The notes under the pieces are model-generated. The model was not told the origin of the DNA. It saw only the letters and a program-made list of their open reading frames with translations, and did no database searches. The position numbers and the translations under genes were made by a program. 64,000 nucleotides of DNA from Acidimicrobiales bacterium (lineage in GTDB: Bacteria; Actinomycetota; Acidimicrobiia; Acidimicrobiales; Aldehydirespiratoraceae): the NCBI GenBank assembly GCA_029246685.1, contig JAQWMR010000016.1:646877-710876 (forward strand), written 5' to 3'. Of this stretch, positions 50,709-59,323 are shown piece after piece. Every line of letters starts with the position of its first letter. Position 1 is the first letter of the stretch.

Positions 50709-51710
50709 GTGCGTCCGATTCCCCGAATCCTCATGACATTTGCTGCTCTCGCCCTCGTCGCAGCCGGGTGCGGCGGCGACGACGACACCAGCGCCAGCGC
50801 CGATGGCCGGCCCACCGTGGTGGTGACGACCAACATCCTCGGCGACGTCGTGACCAACCTCACCGGCGACGCCGTCGACGTGCTCACGATCATGCCGGTG
50901 GGCGCGGACCCCCACGACTTCCAGGCGTCGGCCCAGCAGGCCACCACGATGCGCACCGCCGACGCGCTGATCGTGAACGGGGCGGACTTCGAGGAGGGCC
51001 TCATCGACGTCATCCGGGGCGCCGAGTCCGACGGTGTCGCGATCTTCGAGGCGATCAGTGCGGTCTCGACGATCGAGTTCGGTGCCGGTGGCCACGACCA
51101 CGACGAAGACCACGACGAAGACCACGACAGCGACGAAGACCACGACGAAGACCACGACGGGCATGACCACGAGGGCGCGGATCCACACTTCTTCACCGAC
51201 CCCGCTCGGATGGCGCTCGCGGTACCGGCCATCGCCGACTTCCTGATCGACAACGTCGACGGGCTCGACATCGCAGCGGTCGAAGCTGCGGCGGCCGCCT
51301 ACGCCCAGGAGCTCGCCGACCTCGACACCGAGGTCGCAGCCGTGATGGACGCGATCCCGGCGGAGAGCCGAGTGCTGATCACCAACCACGAGGTCTTCGG
51401 CTACTTCGCCGACCGGTACGGCTTCGAGGTCGTCGGGACGGTCATCCCCAGCGGATCGACGCTCGACGGCACGAGCGCCGGCGGACTGGCCGAGTTGGCG
51501 GGGACGATCGAGGCCGAAGGCGTCGCCGCGATCTTCTCGGACACGTCCGCGTCGGATCAGCTCGCCCAGACATTGGCCGACGAGGTCGGCGATATCGCGG
51601 TCGTCGAGCTGTACACCGAATCGCTCGGTGACGCCGGATCCGACGGCGCGACCTATGTTTCGATGATCCGCAGCAACGCGGAGCGCATCTCCGCCGCCCT
51701 CGGGGGCTGA
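50709..51710 (+). CDS. znuA: Zinc ABC transporter substrate-binding lipoprotein
   Basis: A 333-residue cluster A-I binding lipoprotein. Lipobox LVAAGC is at the N-terminus. The zinc ligands are expected in GADPHDF (residue ~68), in DPHFFTDPARM, and in the later NHEVFGY histidine; an aspartate closes the site (FSDTSAS). Between the first two is an Asp/His/Glu loop of about 26 residues that typically captures zinc. GTG start with AGGAGA. Probably repressed by Zur when zinc is plentiful. Confidence 0.92.
   Translation: MRPIPRILMTFAALALVAAGCGGDDDTSASADGRPTVVVTTNILGDVVTNLTGDAVDVLTIMPVGADPHDFQASAQQATTMRTADALIVNGADFEEGLIDVIRGAESDGVAIFEAISAVSTIEFGAGGHDHDEDHDEDHDSDEDHDEDHDGHDHEGADPHFFTDPARMALAVPAIADFLIDNVDGLDIAAVEAAAAAYAQELADLDTEVAAVMDAIPAESRVLITNHEVFGYFADRYGFEVVGTVIPSGSTLDGTSAGGLAELAGTIEAEGVAAIFSDTSASDQLAQTLADEVGDIAVVELYTESLGDAGSDGATYVSMIRSNAERISAALGG
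51093..51170 (+). repeat. 12-bp tandem repeats coding the His/Asp loop of ZnuA
   Basis: Units of CACGACGAAGAC are repeated, with one interruption, encoding HDED units. Such arrays can gain or lose units by slippage without shifting the frame, altering the metal-scavenging loop length. Confidence 0.8.
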
Positions 51711-51735
51711 TCAGCCGGGAGGCCGACCACCCACC

Positions 51736-52587
51736 ATGATCGAGTTCCTCACCGAGCCGTTCGAGCCCGCGTTCATGCAACGAGCGCTGATCGGCGGCCT
51801 GATCGCGGTCGTCGCCACGTCGCTCGTCGGCACCTGGGTGGTGCTGCGGGGCCTCGCGTTCCTCGGTGACGCCCTCGCCCACGGCGTCATCCCGGGAATC
51901 GCCCTCGCGGTGTTGTGGGGATTCAGCCCGATCATCGGCGCGTTCGTCGCCGCGATCGTGATGAGCGGGCTGGTGACGGTCGTGTCGAGCCGAACGACCG
52001 TCCGCGAGGACACCGCCATCGGACTGCTCTTCGTCGGCATGCTCGCGCTCGGTATCGTCATCGTGTCGCGAGCGCGGTCGTTCACGACCGAGGTGACCGC
52101 CCTCCTGTTCGGCGACGTCCTCGGTGTGACGACTGAGGACATCCAGGGTCAGGCCGTCGCGACGGCAATCGTGCTCGTGGCGTCGGTCGTGCTCTATCGC
52201 CCGTTCCTCGCGCTCACCTTCAACCGGGCGAAGGCCCAGACCCTGGGCATGCGTCCCGCACTCGCCCAGGCCGCGCTGCTCGCCCTCCTGGCGCTGAGCA
52301 TCGTCGCGAGCTTCCAGGCCATCGGCACGCTTCTGGTGTTCGGCCTGCTCGTCGGACCTCCCGCCACTGCGACAATCCTGGTGCGCCGAATCCCGGCGAT
52401 CATGGCGACCTCCATTGCGTTCGGTGCCCTGGCGGTGGTCGCCGGTCTCACGATCAGCTTCCACTACGACACGGCCGGCGGGGCGACGATCGCCGGCCTG
52501 TCGGTGCTTCAGTTCTTTCTCGTGTTCGTCGCCCAGGAGATCCGGGCGACGACCCGGCGCCCGCCGGCCGCTACGGTCCGGCCATGA
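51736..52587 (+). CDS. znuB: Zinc ABC transporter permease
   Basis: A 283-residue ABC-3 family permease with about eight hydrophobic helices, including GTWVVLRGLAFLGDALAHGVIPGIALA, the conserved ABC3 segment that contacts the ATPase. It follows znuA by 25 nt behind a GGGAGG ribosome binding site. Its stop overlaps the TauD-like gene (ATGA), so that oxygenase is co-transcribed with the zinc genes. Confidence 0.92.
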   Translation: MIEFLTEPFEPAFMQRALIGGLIAVVATSLVGTWVVLRGLAFLGDALAHGVIPGIALAVLWGFSPIIGAFVAAIVMSGLVTVVSSRTTVREDTAIGLLFVGMLALGIVIVSRARSFTTEVTALLFGDVLGVTTEDIQGQAVATAIVLVASVVLYRPFLALTFNRAKAQTLGMRPALAQAALLALLALSIVASFQAIGTLLVFGLLVGPPATATILVRRIPAIMATSIAFGALAVVAGLTISFHYDTAGGATIAGLSVLQFFLVFVAQEIRATTRRPPAATVRP

Positions 52588-53408
52588 CGACCTTCCACGT
52601 GCGACCGCTCACCTCGGTCCTCGGCGCCGAGATCACCGGGCTGCCTCGCGTCGACACCATCGACGACGCGACCCTCGCGGAACTGATGGCCGCCGTGCAC
52701 GAGCACAAGGTCGTGTTCGTCACCGACCAGGAGAAGCTGGACGACGACGGTCACCTCGCGTTCATGCTCCGGATCGGCGCGCCGTATGTGCACCCCCTCG
52801 CGCACGTGGCCGGCAAGACCGACCCGATCGTCGAGCACATCATCGACGACGCTGACCACCCGCCGTTCCAGGATCGCTGGCACACCGACGTGACGTGGGA
52901 TCTCGAGCCGCCCCGCATCGGTTCTCTGCGCCCGATCGAGATGCCCGCGAGTGGCGGCGACACCCTCTGGGCCTCGATGTACGCGGCATACGACTCGCTC
53001 TCCCCCCGCCTGCAGGAACAATTGGAGGGGCTGACCGCCCACCACGATCTCGGCGACGGCGAGGCCTTCAAGTCGAAGGGCGGCGAGGCGATCTTCGAGA
53101 TGGCGAAGGAGCTCCTGCTCGACACCCGCCACCCGGTCGCGCCGGTCCACCCGGTCACGGGTCGCCGCTACCTGAACGTCAACCGGCAGTTCACCCGCAG
53201 CATCGTCGAACTCGAGCCCAACGAGTCCGAGGCGCTCCTCGGTTTCCTTGTGGACCACGCCGTTCATCCGAACTACTGCCTGCGCCACTCGTGGACGGTC
53301 GGGGAGCTTTGTGTGTGGGACGAGCGCGCGACACAGCACTTCGCGACCGCCGGCCACTACCCCGCGCGACGGGAGATGGCCCGGGTCGCCGTGGGCGACC
53401 CGGTGTGA
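52584..53408 (+). CDS. TauD/TfdA family Fe(II)/2-oxoglutarate dioxygenase
   Basis: A 274-residue non-heme iron dioxygenase. The iron motif HxD is in DRWHTDVTW near residue 100, and the distal His in DERATQHFA near residue 250 is followed by Arg in RREMARV for 2-oxoglutarate. SLRPIEMPASGGDTLWASM and GRRYLNVNRQFT are typical. Substrates of this family include taurine and aryloxyalkanoates; the specificity here is unknown. ATGA overlap with znuB means translational coupling to zinc import. Confidence 0.87.
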   Translation: MTTFHVRPLTSVLGAEITGLPRVDTIDDATLAELMAAVHEHKVVFVTDQEKLDDDGHLAFMLRIGAPYVHPLAHVAGKTDPIVEHIIDDADHPPFQDRWHTDVTWDLEPPRIGSLRPIEMPASGGDTLWASMYAAYDSLSPRLQEQLEGLTAHHDLGDGEAFKSKGGEAIFEMAKELLLDTRHPVAPVHPVTGRRYLNVNRQFTRSIVELEPNESEALLGFLVDHAVHPNYCLRHSWTVGELCVWDERATQHFATAGHYPARREMARVAVGDPV

Positions 53409-53420
53409 AAGATTCGCGGG

Positions 53421-54605
53421 ATGCATGTCGACCTGACGACTGACCAGAAGGCACTGCAGGGCGAGCTCCGCGACTACTTCACGAACCTCATGACCGATGA
53501 GGTGAAGGCGTCGATCAAGGGAGACGAGCTCAGCAAGAACGTGCCCTACCGCGAACTCATCCGCACGATCGGCGCCGACGGATGGCTCGGTGTGGCCTGG
53601 CCGGAGGAGTACGGCGGAAAGGGATACACCCCCGTCGAGAACTACATCTTCTTCAACGAGGCCCAGAAGGCCGGTTGCCCGATCCCGTTCCTGACCACGA
53701 ACACGGTCGGTCCGACGCTGCGCAACTTCGGCACCGACGAGCAGAAGAACGAGATGTTGCCGAAGATCCTCGCCGGCGACCTCTTCTTCTCGATCGGCTA
53801 TTCCGAACCGGGCGCCGGTTCGGATCTCGCGTCGCTGCAGACCAAGGCCGTGAAGGACGGCGACGAGTGGGTCATCAACGGCCAGAAGCTCTACACCTCT
53901 CTCGCGTGGGACGCTGACTACGTCTGGCTCGCAGCCCGAACGGATCCGGAGGCTCCGGCCCACAAGGGCATCACGATCTTCCTCGTGCCCACCGATGACC
54001 CCGGCTTCTCGATCACGCCGTTCATCACGATGGGCACTACCAACACCACGGCGACGTTCTACGACGACGTGCGTGTGCCCGAGACGGCCGTCGTCGGTGA
54101 GGTCAACGCCGGTTGGAACCTGATCACCAACCAGCTCAACCAGGAACGCGTGTCGTTGTGCGCGGCCGGCGGCATCACCAACACGGTCAACCAGATCATC
54201 GACTGGTGTCGGGACACGGAACATCCCGAAGGTGGTCGCGTGATCGACCAGCAGTGGGTGCAGGTCAAGCTTGCGGAGATGCGGGCTCGAGTGCGTTTCC
54301 TCGACCTCCTCAACTGGAAGGTCGCCTACAACCAGACGACCGGTGCGCTCAATCCGGCGGTCGCGTCGTCGGTGAAGGTGTGGGGCTCGGAATCGATGCA
54401 CATCATCTACAAGGAGGCGACCGAGCTGTTCGGTGCGCTCGGGGCCCTTCGCCCGGGATCGCCCGGCGCGATCCTCGCCGGCCGGATCGACGAGCTCTAC
54501 CGCGGCGTCTGGATCCTGACGTTCGGCGGCGGCACTAACGAGCTGCAGCGAGACATCATCGGCTGGGCGGGCATGGCCCTCCCCCGCGAGAAGCGGAGGA
54601 AGTGA
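53421..54605 (+). CDS. Acyl-CoA dehydrogenase family protein, subunit 1
   Basis: A 394-residue acyl-CoA dehydrogenase fold protein: N-terminal helices, then FSIGYSEPGAGSDLASLQT and WVINGQKLYTSLAWDADYVWLAART, the flavin/substrate motifs. The C-terminal part contains LTFGGGTNELQRDIIGWAGM. It is paired with a second ACAD gene 7 nt downstream. Such pairs form heterotetramers in actinobacterial sterol and ring-compound degradation (family knowledge), so the substrate may be bulky. Confidence 0.88.
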   Translation: MHVDLTTDQKALQGELRDYFTNLMTDEVKASIKGDELSKNVPYRELIRTIGADGWLGVAWPEEYGGKGYTPVENYIFFNEAQKAGCPIPFLTTNTVGPTLRNFGTDEQKNEMLPKILAGDLFFSIGYSEPGAGSDLASLQTKAVKDGDEWVINGQKLYTSLAWDADYVWLAARTDPEAPAHKGITIFLVPTDDPGFSITPFITMGTTNTTATFYDDVRVPETAVVGEVNAGWNLITNQLNQERVSLCAAGGITNTVNQIIDWCRDTEHPEGGRVIDQQWVQVKLAEMRARVRFLDLLNWKVAYNQTTGALNPAVASSVKVWGSESMHIIYKEATELFGALGALRPGSPGAILAGRIDELYRGVWILTFGGGTNELQRDIIGWAGMALPREKRRK

Positions 54606-54612
54606 GAACGCC

Positions 54613-55719
54613 ATGGACTTCAACCTGAACGAACGAGAACAAGCGGTCAGCGATCTGGCGAATCAGATTCTCGGCGACAAGGTCGATCACGACCGCCTCA
54701 AGGAGATCGAGGCCGGAGACGACTGGTTCGCCGCAACGGAGTGGACACTCCTCGCCGACGCGGGCCTCACCGGAATCGCGCTGCCCGAGGCGCACGGCGG
54801 TGGCGGTCTGGGCATCATCGAAGCCGGGCTCGTATGCGAAGCCGTCGGCCACCACGTCGCACCCGTTCCCATGCTGCCGACCACCGTGGCCGCGCTCGCC
54901 GTGGCGGAGTTCGGCGACGCCGCGACCGCCGCTGAGCTGCTGCCTGGCGTCTGCGACGGTTCGCGGGTCCTCACCGTCGCGATGATCGAGCATCTCCGCG
55001 AGGACCTGGCCAAGCCCGGGCTCGTCGCTGGCGACGACGGTGCCCTCACCGGCACCAAGTCGGTCGTGGAGTTCGCTCAGCAGGCGACGCACGCTGTCGT
55101 GAACGCGATCGGGCCCGATGGTGTCGGGCTTTACCTCGTCGAACTCGGCGGCGATGGCGTCAGCATCGAGATGGGCGTGTCCACCCGCAAGGAGCCGGTC
55201 GCCGAGCTCGCCTTCACCGACGCCCCGGCGACCCTCCTCGCGACCGGCGAGGGCCCGGTCCGTTGGCTCGAGGCTCGATACCTCGGCCTCGTCTGCGCCA
55301 CACAGCTCGGCGTGGTCGAAGGACAACTTCGACTCACCGCGTCATACGCGAGCGAGCGTGAACAGTTCGGCCGACCGATCGCCACCTTCCAGGCAGTCAC
55401 CCAGCGGCTCGCCGACTGCTTCATCCAGATCGAAGGCCTTCGCCTCCAGACGCAATCCGCGCTCTGGCGTATCGCCAACGAAGCCGACCCGTGGGAAGAC
55501 CTCCGCATCGCCAAGTGGTTCGGGTCCGAGGGGGCGCACTTCGTCGCCCACGGCGCCCAGCACATGCACGGCGGCATCGGCGTGGACGTCGACTACCCGT
55601 TGCACCGGTTCACGCTGTGGAACAAACACCTCGAAGTGACACTCGGCGCCGGCAACCAACAACTCCGCACAATCGGCGCCGCGTTGGCGACCGAGGAACT
55701 CCCCGCCACCCCCGCCTGA
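54613..55719 (+). CDS. Acyl-CoA dehydrogenase family protein, subunit 2
   Basis: A 368-residue ACAD-fold protein, shorter than usual. Helical N-terminus, LPEAHGGGGLGIIEAGLVCEAVG, a weak middle domain without the GSD motif, and the C-terminal AQHMHGGIGVDVDYPLHRFTLWNK. The partner expected to contribute half of the active site is the preceding gene. The ATG follows directly after that stop. A palindromic repeat follows the stop codon. Confidence 0.86.
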   Translation: MDFNLNEREQAVSDLANQILGDKVDHDRLKEIEAGDDWFAATEWTLLADAGLTGIALPEAHGGGGLGIIEAGLVCEAVGHHVAPVPMLPTTVAALAVAEFGDAATAAELLPGVCDGSRVLTVAMIEHLREDLAKPGLVAGDDGALTGTKSVVEFAQQATHAVVNAIGPDGVGLYLVELGGDGVSIEMGVSTRKEPVAELAFTDAPATLLATGEGPVRWLEARYLGLVCATQLGVVEGQLRLTASYASEREQFGRPIATFQAVTQRLADCFIQIEGLRLQTQSALWRIANEADPWEDLRIAKWFGSEGAHFVAHGAQHMHGGIGVDVDYPLHRFTLWNKHLEVTLGAGNQQLRTIGAALATEELPATPA

Positions 55720-55751
55720 GTTGACACATGGGGTCAGGCTCTTGTCCCAAC
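55720..55751. repeat. Dispersed palindromic repeat, copy 4
   Basis: GTTGACA, then CATGGGGTCAG, then CTTGTCCCAAC: the left half matches the other copies, and the right half is degenerate. It begins right after the second acyl-CoA dehydrogenase stop. Confidence 0.6.
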
Positions 55752-55860
55752 TCCCTGAAGATCGGCTGAGAACCAGCCGATTCTCTGGGAACCAGACGAT
55801 GTCCGGCATCGTCTTGTAAGCACCGACCCCCCCAGGCGCCCGAACCAGGAGTTCCCTGCC

Positions 55861-56553
55861 ATGCCCGTCCGCTTCCCCCGACTCATCGCCACGATCGCTG
55901 CGGTACTCACGCTTGCGGCAGCCTGCGGCGACGACACCGCTGATACCGAGACGGGCACCAACGCACCAACCACCACGACGACCGTGGCCATCGATCCCAC
56001 CACCAACCCCGCCAGCCGGACACTCACCGGCGACATCACCATCGGCGGCTCGTTCGAGCTCTCCCATATCCCCGAGAGCTCTCGTGTCGTCGTCCGTGTG
56101 GAAGACATCTCGCTGCAGGATGTCGCCTCGGTCGTACTCAGCGAGCGCGTCTACGAGAACGTCGCGAACCTGCCCCTTACCTACGAGGCCGAGTGGACGC
56201 CGCTCGACGACTCCGGCCCCGACATCAGCGTCTCCGTCAGCATCTATGAGGGCGACGAGCTGGTCTTCATCTCCGACACGGTGCACCCGGTGGCGGACGG
56301 TGCGCAGACCGTGGATGTCGAGGTCATCTCCACAGTGCTCGACGACGCTCCGGCCGAAGGCGCGGAGGCCGTCGCCGCTGCCGTAATCGGGTCGAGCGAG
56401 GAAGACGCCGTCGCGGCGATCGCCGCTGCGGACCTCACCTCTCGCGTCGTTGAGCGCGACGGCGAAGCCTTCGCCATCACGATGGACTTCCGTACCGAGC
56501 GTGTGAACCTCACGATCCTCGACGGCGTGGTCACCTACGCCGACGTGGGCTGA
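55861..56553 (+). CDS. Lipoprotein with YbaY-like and C-terminal I78-like domains
   Basis: A 230-residue lipoprotein. Lipobox LTLAAAC is followed by a Thr-rich linker. The YbaY/YscW-type domain covers residues ~55-160 (LTGDITIGGSF..VVVRVEDISLQDV..FISDTVHPV). The last ~60 residues (EEDAVAAIAAADLTSRVVERDGE..DGVVTYADVG) resemble the I78/subtilisin-inhibitor-like repeat that follows YbaY domains in actinobacteria. AGGAG precedes the ATG. Cell-envelope location; function unknown. It converges on mftD. Confidence 0.78.
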   Translation: MPVRFPRLIATIAAVLTLAAACGDDTADTETGTNAPTTTTTVAIDPTTNPASRTLTGDITIGGSFELSHIPESSRVVVRVEDISLQDVASVVLSERVYENVANLPLTYEAEWTPLDDSGPDISVSVSIYEGDELVFISDTVHPVADGAQTVDVEVISTVLDDAPAEGAEAVAAAVIGSSEEDAVAAIAAADLTSRVVERDGEAFAITMDFRTERVNLTILDGVVTYADVG

Positions 56554-56559
56554 TCGTCG

Positions 56560-57732
56560 TCAGCGGAGCGGTGGCGGGCTGAACCCGTCGGGCACGATGA
56601 CGTCGTCCGGCGAGAGGTCGGTCACCTTGTCGACACCGATGCCGCGCATGGTGGCATCGATGCCACCGCGGAGGATGTCGAGCACGTTCTCCACGCCGGC
56701 CTGACCGTTGGCGGCGAGGCCCCAGAGATAGGCGCGGCCGATCAGCACTGCGTCGGCTCCTAGCGCGAGCGCCTTCACCACATCGGATCCGCGGCGAATG
56801 CCGCCGTCCATCAGGACCCGGATGTCGTTGCCGACTGCATCGGCGATCTCCGGGAGCACTCGGATCGGAGCGGGCGCGGAGTCGACGTTGTTGCCGCCGT
56901 GGTTCGAGACGGAGATGGCATCGGCACCCGCGTCGACGGCGCGTCGAGCCTCGTCGACGCGCACGACGCCCTTGACCATGAACGGCCCGTCCCATTGGGA
57001 GCGCAGCCACGCGACGTCGTCCCAGCTCGGAGGCGGCGTGCCCATCCAGGTGCCGTAGGCCTCGAAGAACAATGGAGGTGCGTCGTCACCGGTCACGAAA
57101 TTGGGCACTCGCAGCCTCGGGATCTGCCGGGACTTGATCCAGGACCAGCAGTAGCCCGGACGGGCGAGGACTTCAGGCGCGTGGGGAAGGATCTCGCGGG
57201 GCTTGAACGACTGCGGGATGTGGGGGCTGCCCCAGTCGCGCCCGTGGGAGAACGACCAGTCCAGGGTGAGGATCAGGCCGACCGCGCCGGCCGCCCTGGC
57301 CCGCTCCATCCGAGCGAGCATCGAGTCACGATCGCCGGCCCAGTACAGCTGGAACATGATCTGGCTGTTGACCTCGGTGACCTGTTCGATCGGCTTACTG
57401 CCGAACGAAGACAGGCCCATCGGGATACCCCGATTCGCGGCGGCCCGGCCGACAGCCACCTCGCCGTCCGGATGCACGGCCTGCACGCCTGTGGGCGAGA
57501 TCATCACCGGCATCGAGGCCGACTGGCCCATGATCGTGACGTCCATCTGTCGCTCGGCACCCTGGCCGGCAGTGACAGGGCGGAACCCGATGCAATCGAA
57601 CGCGGAGACATTGTCGCTCGCGGTGACGCCGGCTTCCGCGCCGGCGATCAGTGCCCCGTAGACGGACTTCGGGACTCGCTTCTTCGCCCGTTCCTGAGCG
57701 ATTGCGACGGTTTCGAACCAGGGATTAGCCAC
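56560..57732 (-). CDS. mftD: Mycofactocin synthase-type FMN oxidase MftD
   Basis: A 390-residue lactate-oxidase-fold FMN enzyme that deaminates the tyrosine-derived core to give redox-active pre-mycofactocin. N-terminal WFETVAIAQERAKKRVPKSVY and GAEAGVT are diagnostic for MftD. Other motifs are ISPTGVQAVHPDGEVAVGRA, TLDWSFSHGRDWG, and the FMN region SNHGGNN with LMDGGIRRGSDVVKALALGA. The GTG lies 6 nt after a TACCGT box (57739-57744), a leaderless start, so it has its own promoter rather than being read from mftC 2.8 kb upstream. Confidence 0.92.
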   Translation of the reverse strand: MANPWFETVAIAQERAKKRVPKSVYGALIAGAEAGVTASDNVSAFDCIGFRPVTAGQGAERQMDVTIMGQSASMPVMISPTGVQAVHPDGEVAVGRAAANRGIPMGLSSFGSKPIEQVTEVNSQIMFQLYWAGDRDSMLARMERARAAGAVGLILTLDWSFSHGRDWGSPHIPQSFKPREILPHAPEVLARPGYCWSWIKSRQIPRLRVPNFVTGDDAPPLFFEAYGTWMGTPPPSWDDVAWLRSQWDGPFMVKGVVRVDEARRAVDAGADAISVSNHGGNNVDSAPAPIRVLPEIADAVGNDIRVLMDGGIRRGSDVVKALALGADAVLIGRAYLWGLAANGQAGVENVLDILRGGIDATMRGIGVDKVTDLSPDDVIVPDGFSPPPLR

Positions 57733-57738
57733 GTGAAG

Positions 57739-57744
57739 ACGGTA
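57739..57744 (-). promoter_or_regulatory. -10 element of mftD, leaderless
   Basis: TACCGT on the minus strand ends 6 nt before the mftD GTG, and no ribosome binding site is visible. This gives mftD independent expression. Confidence 0.55.
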
Positions 57745-57787
57745 CCGGCGCCCACCGAGATCGCGTTACTCGGCCAAAACGCAAAGA

Positions 57788-57809
57788 ACCGCCCCTCGAA
57801 AGGGGCGGT
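57788..57809 (-). terminator. Intrinsic terminator after the antitoxin-like gene
   Basis: A 9-bp GC-rich perfect stem with CGAA loop, 15 nt beyond the stop of the minus-strand small gene, followed by a T-rich stretch. It insulates mftD from upstream transcription. Confidence 0.9.
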
Positions 57810-57824
57810 CCTCCACCAATCTGG

Positions 57825-58001
57825 TCAGTCGCCGTCCAGGCCGTCGACGACGTCCTCGGCCTTGTCGGCGGCCATGTCGACCTTGTCGTCGTGCTCGTCC
57901 GGGATCTTGTCCTTGGCCACGTCAGCGGCCTTGTCGATTGTATCTTCGACCTTGTCGGTGTTGCCACCGATCAGGCCCTTCAGCTTGTCGAGAATTCCCA
58001 T
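57825..58001 (-). CDS. Small Rv0909/MT0933-like antitoxin-family protein
   Basis: A 58-residue charged helical protein beginning MGILDKLKGLIGGNTDKVED, then repeats of A-D-K-A-x-D-V. This matches the short Rv0909-type family annotated as antitoxins in mycobacteria, but no adjacent toxin gene is present, so a stress or cell-envelope role is equally possible. It is monocistronic with a strong terminator. Confidence 0.65.
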   Translation of the reverse strand: MGILDKLKGLIGGNTDKVEDTIDKAADVAKDKIPDEHDDKVDMAADKAEDVVDGLDGD

Positions 58002-58115
58002 AGGTCGGGCTCCTGCGTTCGTTTGCACCGACCAGGGTGGTCTGAAGTGCCGCCGCACAATACACGGGTAAGGTCGCTCCCGCCGCGGAACGGACCGATC
58101 TCAGGAGCATCACCC

Positions 58116-59306
58116 ATGTCTGGCCCCCTCGAAGGAATCCGAGTGATCGACATGACCCAGGTCGTGGCGGGGCCGATCGCCTGCATGTTGCTGAGCGATC
58201 TGGGTGCCGACGTGATCAAGGTCGAACCGCCGGAGTACGGCGACATGACCCGGCTCGCCCAGTTCGCGAAGGGTGGACTGAACAGCAGCTTCGTCAACAA
58301 CAACCGCGGCAAGCGGGCGATCCAGGTCGACATCCAGCAGGCCGCCGGCCGTGACATCGTCCTGGGTCTCATCAAGGACGCCGACGTCGTCGTGCAGAAC
58401 ATGCGGCCCGGCGTGATGGAGCGCCTCGGCGTGGGCTGGGAGGGCAGCTCGGCGGTGAACCCGGAGGTCATCTACTGCTCGATGTCCGGCTACGGCCCGT
58501 CGGGCCCCTACGCGGATCGCCCCGTCTACGACCCCATCATCCAGGCAATGGCCGGTTACGTGGCGCTGCAGGTGAACCCGCAGGTCCCGATCCCGGATCT
58601 CGTTCGCAACGGCGTGGTCGACAAGGCCGCCGCGTGGATGGCCGCCCTCGCGATCACGGCCGCGCTGCACGCCCGCAACGAAGGCAACGGCGGCCAGCAC
58701 ATCGAGCTGTCGATGCTCGACATCGCCGTGCAGTTCCTGTGGCCCGACGGTGGCATGGCCGACACCATGCTCAGCCCGGAGATTCCCCGGGGCTTTCGGC
58801 TCAGCGAGATCTACACCTTGAGCCAATGCGCAGATGGACACGTCGTCTACTTCGTGATCTCTGACCAACAGTTCGAAGGCCTGTTCACCGCGCTAGGCCA
58901 TCCCGAGTGGATGGAGACCTACGGGTCGGCGGATGCCCGCTCCGGGAAACAGGAGGAACTCGGCGGGCTGATCGGCAACGCCTTCCTCGAATGGCCAGTC
59001 GATGACCTCCTCCCGCGCATGCACGAGAACTCGGTTCCCTGCGGCCACGTCAACCAGATGGAGGACCTGCCGACGGATCCGCAGATCGTCCACAGCGGCA
59101 CGTTCGTCGAGTGGGAGCACGAGACGGCGGGGCGGATCCGTAGCCCCCGTATGTCGGCCGTCTTCGGCGGCACGCCCGCACCCTTCAAGGCGTCGGCGCC
59201 GCTGCTCAACGAGCATGTCGACGAGGTCCTCGACGAGATCGGCATCACCGCGGAACAGAAGGCCGCACTGCTCGAAGCGGGCGTGATCAAGACTCCGCCC
59301 ACCTGA
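58116..59306 (+). CDS. CaiB/BaiF family III CoA transferase
   Basis: A 396-residue CoA transferase. It opens GPLEGIRVIDMTQVVAGPIACMLLSDLGADVIKVEPPEYGD, with the conserved catalytic-aspartate region expected after VYDPIIQAMAG. An interlocked dimer fold is expected from the family. CAGGAG precedes the ATG. Such enzymes activate carboxylic acids in degradation; the nearby acyl-CoA dehydrogenases may act on its product (inference). Confidence 0.87.
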   Translation: MSGPLEGIRVIDMTQVVAGPIACMLLSDLGADVIKVEPPEYGDMTRLAQFAKGGLNSSFVNNNRGKRAIQVDIQQAAGRDIVLGLIKDADVVVQNMRPGVMERLGVGWEGSSAVNPEVIYCSMSGYGPSGPYADRPVYDPIIQAMAGYVALQVNPQVPIPDLVRNGVVDKAAAWMAALAITAALHARNEGNGGQHIELSMLDIAVQFLWPDGGMADTMLSPEIPRGFRLSEIYTLSQCADGHVVYFVISDQQFEGLFTALGHPEWMETYGSADARSGKQEELGGLIGNAFLEWPVDDLLPRMHENSVPCGHVNQMEDLPTDPQIVHSGTFVEWEHETAGRIRSPRMSAVFGGTPAPFKASAPLLNEHVDEVLDEIGITAEQKAALLEAGVIKTPPT

Positions 59307-59323
59307 TTGGTACCCTGGCCCGT

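Noticed and set aside
51093..51170. Tandem repeat as a CRISPR or minisatellite array
   Set aside because: The units are 12 bp, contiguous and in frame, coding the His/Asp loop of ZnuA. There are no spacers.
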